Shown piece by piece: positions 56,579 to 64,000 of a stretch of 64,000 nucleotides of DNA (within the stretch, counting starts at the first letter, position 1; every line of letters starts with the position of its first letter). Made by a program: the position numbers and the translations under genes. The notes under the pieces were generated by a model, which was not told the DNA's origin, did no database searches, and worked only from the letters and a program-made list of their open reading frames with translations. The stretch comes from Dillenia suffruticosa (taxonomy: Eukaryota > Streptophyta > Magnoliopsida > Dilleniales > Dilleniaceae), in NCBI GenBank assembly GCA_033439265.1, contig JAVTVX010000034.1, forward strand, positions 10,013,001 through 10,077,000, in the 5' to 3' direction.

Positions 56579-57877
56579 CTGAAAATATATTAAAAAATAT
56601 AAAAAAGCAGTATATATACCCAATTACACTTTCCTAAAAATATATTAAATACCACAAAAACCAAAATTAAAAATTAAAAAATTTCTTAAAACTAGCAAAT
56701 TTCTTGAATTGGAAGAAGTCATGGGCATTTACATCTGACATCTGTTGCCCACAATTTAAAGAAACTTCCCTCTAAAATAATTTCTCTAAAAAAAGATAGT
56801 TAAATTTAAATCATTTATATAAGAAAGAGATCAATTGGGTTGTTTTCATTGATTTGAATGATAATAATATATTCCATTTACATACTCTGCATTGAATCTT
56901 GCTGGAAGCTATCGTCCTCTAATTATAATATTACAAATAATAACATTACTTTCTTAAAATTATAAATTCAAACGCATGATTTATTTTTAGATTTATCTTT
57001 CCTAATTGGAAACGCAAAGCAGCTTCCGAGAAGATCACAAAATAACAATCAAACATCATTAAAATTACTAAATTTACTAACAGAGAGCGACAAAAGAGAT
57101 GAGTTAAAATTCTGATATCATGAAATGTCCTACGCAAAGACATCATTTCACGATTTTCCTCGATGAATACTCCACCCCATGGGTGTCGGTAATAGAATAT
57201 TCAAAAGAATTACTCCAAAAACAAAAAGTAGAACTCTGGATATATTCTTCATGAAAAATCAAAATACCACCCATCACACACCAAATAACATTAATCTAAT
57301 CAATTAAACTTATCGTATTAAGTCATATTCCTTTTTATATAACACCATGACTTTGACTACAATACAAAAAGTATATTACATTGAAATTGCATCTTATTTT
57401 AACACTAACGAATGACATGACACATTTTTAATTGGTTTCTTTCACTACTCTTCGTTGTAATTATTACAAATCAACATTGTTGATTTGAATGATTTTTTTT
57501 GTCATAAGAAGAGGCAATCAATAATTTAATACACATTAGCAATATTTATTCATTTCGTGAGATTGAGAGTTCATATTAAGAGACTACAATACGTTTAATA
57601 TAAATGAATGATGTCATCCTAACACAAATTTGGTAACAAATCTTCTAAAATTTACTTTAAATTAATTTCCAATTTTGCAATTTATTTTTAATCTCATACC
57701 TTTTGTTAGACATTGCAATTTAGCTGTTTTTTTCTAAATAGTATTGTAATATTTTTTGTATACCAATGTCACAAATAAATTTGAAAATTATTTCATTAGT
57801 TTTTAGATTTTGAAGATGCATAATTGTTTGTGCATATATGAAAACCGCCCGGTCTCCTTGGTGGTGCAAATTCGTAC

Positions 57878-58275
57878 CTTGTGACTGATAAGGGGTTGAA
57901 AAAACAGGCTGCTAAAATTATTTTGACTTGTTGGTGCTATAGCCTCTGTCTGATGGTCTCCTTTTCTAAAACCGGCCAGCTTAGGCAGTTCACGGAGCCG
58001 AAGTCTCTTCACCTTAGGGAACACAATCACTTTCTCATTTTCCTCCACTCCTACGACTATTTCTTTCATCTCCTCACAAGATTTTACTTCTAATTCCTCC
58101 AGATTCACAGAAGTTTGGCAATTGAATGATTAAATAAACTTGTTAACGAATTGAAACCCGAAACAGTGAGCTCTTTTAACTGCAGGAAGCTATGGATTGG
58201 AAATTCTGAGTGCCAAATATTCTCAACCTCACCGAAATTTTCAATTGTTAATTCCACCAAGGAAGGGAAAACCAC
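57878..58275 (-). pseudogene. LRR exon, tandem module 2, 1-nt frameshift
   Basis: Acceptor at 58276/58275 and donor CACAAG/GTACGA at 57878/57877 are intact. The product starts VVFPSLVELTIENFGEVENI and ends NFSSLFFQPLISHK, but one base is missing near 58108 (CACAGAAG against CACAAGAAG in modules 1 and 3), so length is 398 nt and the frame breaks after SIAKLL. If included in mRNA it would cause early termination. Because its borders are phase 0-0, skipping it would keep the frame. Confidence 0.8.
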
Positions 58276-59562
58276 CTGAAAATGTATTAAAAAAAATAAA
58301 TAAGCACTGTACATACCAATTACACTTTCCAAAAAATACATTAAATACCATAAAAACCAAAATTAAAAATTAAAAAATTTCTTACAACTAGCAAATTTCT
58401 CGACTTCGAAGAAGTCATGGGCATTTACATCTGACATCTTTCGCACACAATTTAAAGAAACTTCTCTCTAAAAAAGATAGTTAAATCTAAATTATTTATT
58501 TATATAAGAAAGAGATCAATTTGGTTGTTTTTATTGATTTGAATGATAATTATATATTACATATACATACTCTTCGTTGAATCCTGCCAGAAGCTATCGT
58601 CCTCTAATTATAATATTAAAAATAATAATATTTCTTTCTTAAAATTATAAATTAAAACGCATGATTTATTTTTAGATTTATCTTTCCTAATTGGAAATGC
58701 AAAGTAGCTTCCGAGAAGAACCCAAAATAATGATCAAACATCATAAAATTTACTAAATTTACTAACAGGGAGCGTCAAAAGAGATGAGTTAAAATTCCGA
58801 CATCATGAGATGTCCTACTCAACGACAGCATTTCATGATTTTCTTCGATGAATACTCCACCCCTTGGGTTCTGGTAATAGAATATTCAAAAGATTTAATC
58901 CAAAAACAAAAGGTAGAACTTTGGATATATTCTTCCTAAAAATCAAAATACCACTCATCACACTCCAAATGACATTAATCTAATCCATTAAACTTATCCG
59001 CATTAGGTCTTATTCCTTTTTATATAACACCACGACTTTCACTACAACGCAAAAAGTATATTACATTGAAATTTCATCTAATTTTAACACTAACGAATGA
59101 CATGACACTTTTTTAATTGGTTTCTTTCGCTACTCTTCGTTGTATTTATTACAAATCAACATTGTTGATTTGAATGATTTTTTTTGTCAAAAGAAGAGTC
59201 AATCAATAATTTAATACACATTAGCAATATTTATTCATATCGTGAGATTTATAGTTCATATTAAGAGACTACAATACGATTAATATAAATGAATGATGTC
59301 ATCTTAACACAAATTTGGCAACAAATCTTCAAAATTTTACTTTAAATTAATTTCCAATTCTGCAATTTATTTTTAATCTCATACCTTTTGTTAGACGTTG
59401 CAATTTAGCTGTTTTCTTCTAAATAGTATTGTATTATTTTTTGTATACCATTGTCACGAATAAATTTCAAAATTATTTCATTAGTTTTTAAATTTTGAAG
59501 ATGCGTAATTGTTGGTGAATATATGAAAACCGTCCGGTCTCTTTGGTGGTGCATATTCGTAC

Positions 59563-59964
59563 CTTGTGATTGAAGAGTGGTTGAAAATACGGGCACCCAA
59601 AATTATTTTGACTTGTTGATGCTATAGCCTCTGTCTGATGGTCTCCTTTTACGAAACTGGTGAGCTTAGGCAGTTTACAGAGCGGAAGTCTCTTCACCTT
59701 AGGGAACACAATCACTTTCTCAGTTTCCTCCGCCCCTTCTCCGACTATTTCTTTCATCTCCTCACAAGATTTTACTTGTAATTTCTCCAGATTCACAAGA
59801 AGTTTGGCAATTGAATGATGAAATAAATTTGTTAAGGAATTGCAATTGCAAACAGTAAGCACTTTTAACTGCTGGAAGCTCTGATTTTGTATTTCGGTGT
59901 GCCATATATTCTTCACCTCAGGTAGTTCTTCAAGTTTTAATTCCTCCATGGAAGGGAAAACCAC
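59563..59964 (-). CDS. LRR exon, tandem module 3 (134 codons)
   Basis: Acceptor CATTTTCAG/GTGG at 59965/59964, donor CACAAG/GTACGA at 59563/59562; 402 bp, phase 0-0, no stop. Product: VVFPSMEELKLEELPEVKNI, WHTEIQNQSFQQLKVLTVCN, CNSLTNLFHHSIAKLLVNLE, KLQVKSCEEMKEIVGEGAEE, EKVIVFPKVKRLPLCKLPKL, TSFVKGDHQTEAIASTSQNN and FGCPYFQPLFNHK. Shows the CNL pattern LxNLExLxVxxCxxMxEIV...VFPKLxxLxLxxLPKLTSF. The upstream NB-ARC-encoding exons would lie beyond 64000 on the minus strand. Confidence 0.8.
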
Positions 59965-60329
59965 CTGAAAATGTATTAAAATAAATAAATAAGCAGTATA
60001 TATACCAATTACACTTTCCAAAAAATATATTAAATACCATAAAAACCAAAATTAAAAATTAAAAAATTTCTTACAACTAGCAAATTTCTTGACTTCGAAG
60101 AAGTCATGGGTATTTACATCAGACATCTTTTGCACACAATTTAAAGAAACTTCTCTCTAAAAGAATCTCTCTAAAAAAGATAGTTAAATCTAAATCATTT
60201 ATTTATATAAGAAAGAGATCAATTGGGTTGTTTTTATTGATTTGAATGATAATAATATATTACATATACATGCTCTGTCTTGAATCTTGCTAGAAGCTAT
60301 CGTCCTCTAATTATAATATTAAAAATAAT

Positions 60330-60720
60330 AATATTACTTTCTTAAAATTATAAATTGAAAAGCATAATTTATTTTTAGATTTATCTTTCCTAATTGGAAA
60401 TGCAAAGCAGCTTCCGAGAAGATCACAAAATAACGATCAAACATCATAAAATTTACTAAATTTACTAACAAAGAGCGACAAAGGAGATGAGTTAAAATTC
60501 TGACATCATGAGATGTCCTGCGCGACGACATCATTTCATGATTTTCATCGATGAAAACCTCCTGAAAATGTATTAAAAAAAATAAATAAGCAGTTTATAT
60601 GCCTAATTACACTTTCCTAAAAATATATTCAATACCATAAAACCAAAATTAAAAATTAAAAAATTTCTTACAACTTGCAAATTTCTTGACTTGGAAGAAG
60701 TCATGAGCATTTATTGGTGA
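60330..60720. repeat. Fourth unit, exon deleted
   Basis: Intron sequence matching 58640-58850 runs to CATCGATGAAAACC at about 60556, then joins directly to CTCCTGAAAATGTATT, which in the other units lies at the exon acceptor. The exon and about 1 kb of intron are missing. Homology continues to about 60710 (ACTTGGAAGAAGTCATGAGC). Confidence 0.75.
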
Positions 60721-63595
60721 CTCAATATCTTCGTTCATTATTTTGATCTTTGATTTGTTGAAGCGCATATCATTGCTAATTACTTTATAAGCAATTTAAT
60801 TTTTAAGGTTTTACCTCATATTTAATTTTGGCATATCTTGCGTCCTTTCATATTGTTTTATTGCTTGCTAGGTTATAGTGTTATACGATATGATATGATA
60901 CTTGAGATATCAGAATTATGAATTTTTGACTAAATAATAATTTGACATGTGACACTTTTGATATAAATAATTTGATTTTTTTATCCTTAGAAATTATATT
61001 ATTTTTAATAAATTGTGTATGGTAAAAATTTTTTACACAAAAAATAAAATTTGATAAGAAATTTAAAAATACTATTACATTTTTAATGTAATTAATATGT
61101 ACACTACATATATTATGTAGTAAGTACCATATAATTTCTGTGTCATGGGAAGAAAATTGATGAAAGTTTCCTATAAAACATGCTCTCTCTCTGTGTCCAT
61201 AGTAAGTACCATATAATTTCTAAAGCTTTAATTTAACTGATATTTTCCTTATTTTAAAAAAAAATAATTAATTGCTAGTTAAAAAACTCATCAAAAATAT
61301 ATTAAGAAAACCAAGTATATTAAGAAAATATATATGTTCTCCACCTCATCCAGTTATCCAAGTATTAATCTCTCCGGGAAAGAGAAATTTACAGGAGAAC
61401 AACCGATTACACTTTCCTAAAAGTAAATTAAACAGGAGAACAACCAAAAGTAAATTACACTTCTTCCCCCAGTTCTCAGATTCCCTCGTCTATCTCATTG
61501 TTGTCATTTTCATTTTTGCTAAGGAGCTGATGGAGGATTGTATAGGAAGAATTTACTATGTATTTTAGTATTTTTGAAATTCCTTTTCAGGTCCAAATTT
61601 GTAAAGGGGCATTGTCGCCATGCATAGCACAATCACAACCTAAAGATATTTAAGATCTTGACTTCTTAAATTTCAAAATTAAATATCATAATTTCAAATT
61701 TAAATCTAAAGATATTTTCCTTTTTTTTAATATAAAGCTTTTAATTGTATGGTGAGATTGATAATTTAAATATAATAAAATATATCAATCAATTATAATT
61801 TAACTGATGATATTTTTTCTCTTTAAAAATCTTAAATTTAAGTTTCTCCTATAAATAAAAAAAAAAAACTAAAGTATGAAATCTTAGATGTAATAAATAA
61901 AAGTTTAAAATCTTATTATTTATTAAGACATAATTTAAAAGCTTAACAGATAATTTGCTATTTCTTACTTATTCAACAATATTCCTTTTCCATCTTATTC
62001 TTATTCAAATATGGAACTAGAAGAGAACTACTAAAGCAAAAGTGTCAATTGGTCCACCTCCATGAATTCTTTGTATTTGCGGGAATGGAATGGGTATTTG
62101 GTTGGAATTGCTTGTCTTCTTTTCCTTTCTCCATCCCTTCCTTTCCACCAAATACATAGAAATTCCAATTTGTGTCTTAGCCAAGACTTCGTCCAGGGCC
62201 AACAAAGGACTAGAAACAATTTTCAATAAATTAATTTTTTTTATTAAGAAAATTGCCTTAACTCTGTTGGTTAGACTTAGAACCAACTAGTTAATACATT
62301 TGTCCTTACAAAACGTGTCACAAAATAGTCTCATCCAATGCCCACTTTCTATATATTCAAGTCAAATCTTTGGAAAACCATAATTTGTTTTAATATAATT
62401 AAATTTAATTTAAGTTTTTTATTTTAGCATGACTTATATATTTTTAATTAAAATTAAATATTTTATTTCAATATTAAAATTTTCATATAAAAATTGGGAT
62501 TCTCAATAAAACAAACAAAAAATGTTATAATGTTAATAGTTTTGTTGCAAATTTTATCTAATTTCATTAATGCCTTAAAATCATTTTTTTTTTTCAAATT
62601 GGCCATTAATAGTTTAAATAGACAATTACAATATGGTCTATACAAATGAATGATGTTATTTTAATACAAATTTTGTAGCAAACGTTTCAAAATTTTGTTT
62701 AAATTAAGTTTCAATTTTGCAATTTATATTTAGTTCCATATCTTTTGTTAGGCATTGGAATTTTGGTGTTTCTTAGAGTGTTGCATAATTTTATTTTTCT
62801 ATTGTCATAATAGTAGAAATAAAGTCAAAAATTAGTTCAATAGTTGTTATAGTATTTCACTAGTTTGTTGGCACCTACTCTTGTTCTCTTTACTTTCGTG
62901 ATTTCAAGCTTTGCTATATTGTTTGTTACCTCCTCTTATTTTCTTTAAAACTTCAGGTTGCTTTCGCCGGAGAAGTAAAATTAGGTACCATTATTTTTTT
63001 GTCCAACTTGAATACTACTTAAATATATAATAATCGAAAGTAACTTTTAGTAAAAAGAAAAATATTAAAAAAAAAAAAAGAAGGCAGTAGATAAAGAAAA
63101 ACAAATGTTTTAATATGTAAAAATTTCGCAAAGATATTTGTATGATTTGTAGATTTGTAAATATAAGTGATTGTTTTGGGGTTAGAATGTAAATTAAAGT
63201 TCCCAACTCTCATATTAGAACTGTAAGACATTCAAAAGTAAATTTTATCTCTTTATCTCCTTCGGAAATTTTTATTTTTGGATGTAAATTTTTTGAGTTG
63301 ATAAAAAGTAATGACAATCATCCTTCAATTCATTTTCGGACCCATTAGTGGTCGAACACTCTATCCCTTTAACTAGAGATTTTGAGTTCAAGCCTTAAAA
63401 ACAAAGAAAAATGATTTGAGAGAGCCAGCCCCTAACGGCTCCCACAGTGCTCGGACCAAATAAATCGAGCATAACCCGAACACCGTTGAAAACCAAAAAA
63501 AAAAAATTTTTTTAAATCTTGGGACCCATTTACATATACTGTTGCTGAAAATTAGAATTATAATATGCAATTGGCGGTATAAAAAACACGATTTT
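60721..63595. other. AT-rich DNA, no gene recognised; one intron-repeat fragment
   Basis: A fragment of the LRR intron repeat is at about 62640-62830 (TTCCATATCTTTTGTTAGGC, GTGTTTCTTAGAGTG). Minus-strand frames at 62017-62286 and plus 61272-61568 are short and unrecognised. A tRNA-like GAGTTCAAGCC lies near 63380. Confidence 0.4.
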
Positions 63596-64000
63596 TCTTA
63601 TGCAACATGAAATGTCCCAAGCAACGACATCATTTCACTATTTTCCTCGTTGAATACTCCACCCCATAAGTACCAGAAATAGAATATCCAAAAGAATTAT
63701 TCCAAAAAAAAATGTAGAAATTTGAATATATACTTCTTGAAAAATCAAAATCCCACTCATCACACTACAAATAACATTAATCTAATCAATTAAACTTATC
63801 ATACTATGTCATATTCCTTTTTATATAATATGATGACTTTGACTACAACACAAAAAGAATATTATATTGAAATTTAATATAATTTTGACACCAACGAATG
63901 GCATGACTCTTTTTTAATTGGTTTCTTTTACTACTTTTCGCGGTAATTATTAGAAATTAACAATTTTATTGATTTGAATGACATTTTTTGTCATAATAAG
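63596..64000. repeat. Further copy of the LRR intron repeat, running off the window
   Basis: Matches 54950-55330 and 57115-57510 in order: GAAATGTCCCAAGCAACGAC, CTCCACCCCATAAG, CCACTCATCACACTACAAAT, GACTCTTTTTTAATTGGTTT. A further LRR exon may lie just beyond 64000. Confidence 0.75.

Larger units (their letters stand above)
56579..59965. repeat. Two tandem units of about 1.69 kb, each an LRR exon plus intron
   Basis: Acceptor positions 56579, 58276 and 59965 are spaced 1697 and 1689 bp. Introns match throughout: CTGAAAATGTATTAAAAAA next to the acceptor, TCATGGGCATTTACATC (56720, 58417, 60104), ATGATTTATTTTTAGATTTATC (56979, 58665) and CCTTTTGTTAGACATTGCAA (57708). Modules 2 and 3 are more alike than either is to module 1. 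Confidence 0.85.

Noticed and set aside
62017..62286. 89-codon minus-strand frame as a gene
   Set aside because: No domain, homopolymer-rich context, and an overlapping frame on the same strand is equally open.

Overview
This is an intergenic, transposon-dominated stretch of a flowering-plant nuclear genome. It is mostly AT-rich. It carries CACTA, Ty3/gypsy chromovirus and Tat/Athila elements, and at its right end the LRR-coding 3' part of a CC-NBS-LRR (At4g27190/RPS2-like) disease-resistance gene family. I cannot name the species. I see no complete host gene; the best host coding sequence is a set of LRR exons on the minus strand at 53.7-60.0 kb.

Layout. 1-13.2 kb: a large decayed CACTA (En/Spm) transposon, transposase on the minus strand (TNP2/Transposase_21, DUF4218, DUF4216 and a Transposase_24-type second gene), ending at 13224 and carrying a short non-autonomous LTR element (7785-9818, 5-bp target duplication). 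13.2-21.8 kb: a small CACTA-like element (14637-15696), an Athila integrase relic (18850-19250), otherwise unrecognised DNA. 21.8-29.8 kb: a GC-rich, possibly TIR-bounded segment split by a minus-strand Ty3/gypsy element (21934-28971, TSD ctcgt) that lost its gag/PR region. 29.8-34.2 kb: AT-rich DNA without recognisable genes. 34.2-35.7 kb: an LRR pseudogene. 35.7-48.5 kb: a degraded minus-strand Tat-lineage element interrupted twice, by a CACTA-like element (37268-38731) and by a plus-strand member of the same gypsy family as at 22-29 kb (38895-47927, TSD cggtc). 50-64 kb: the LRR region, with a 6 x 425-bp tandem array in an intron and LRR exons repeated with a period of about 1.69 kb.

How the parts relate. 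The two gypsy elements are one chromovirus family: long LTRs with a GC-rich minisatellite, tRNA-Met primer site, and gag with a zinc knuckle. In the plus copy, a canonical 191-bp GT-AG intron sits exactly between gag and protease and would fuse them in frame. The LRR exons all start and end in phase 0, so duplicated exon-plus-intron units could lengthen or shorten the LRR domain without breaking frame. One duplicated exon has a 1-nt deletion and one unit has lost its exon, so the locus is partly decaying. An older paralogue of the same 3' region (34.2-35.7 kb) has only one copy of the 425-bp unit and is a clear pseudogene.
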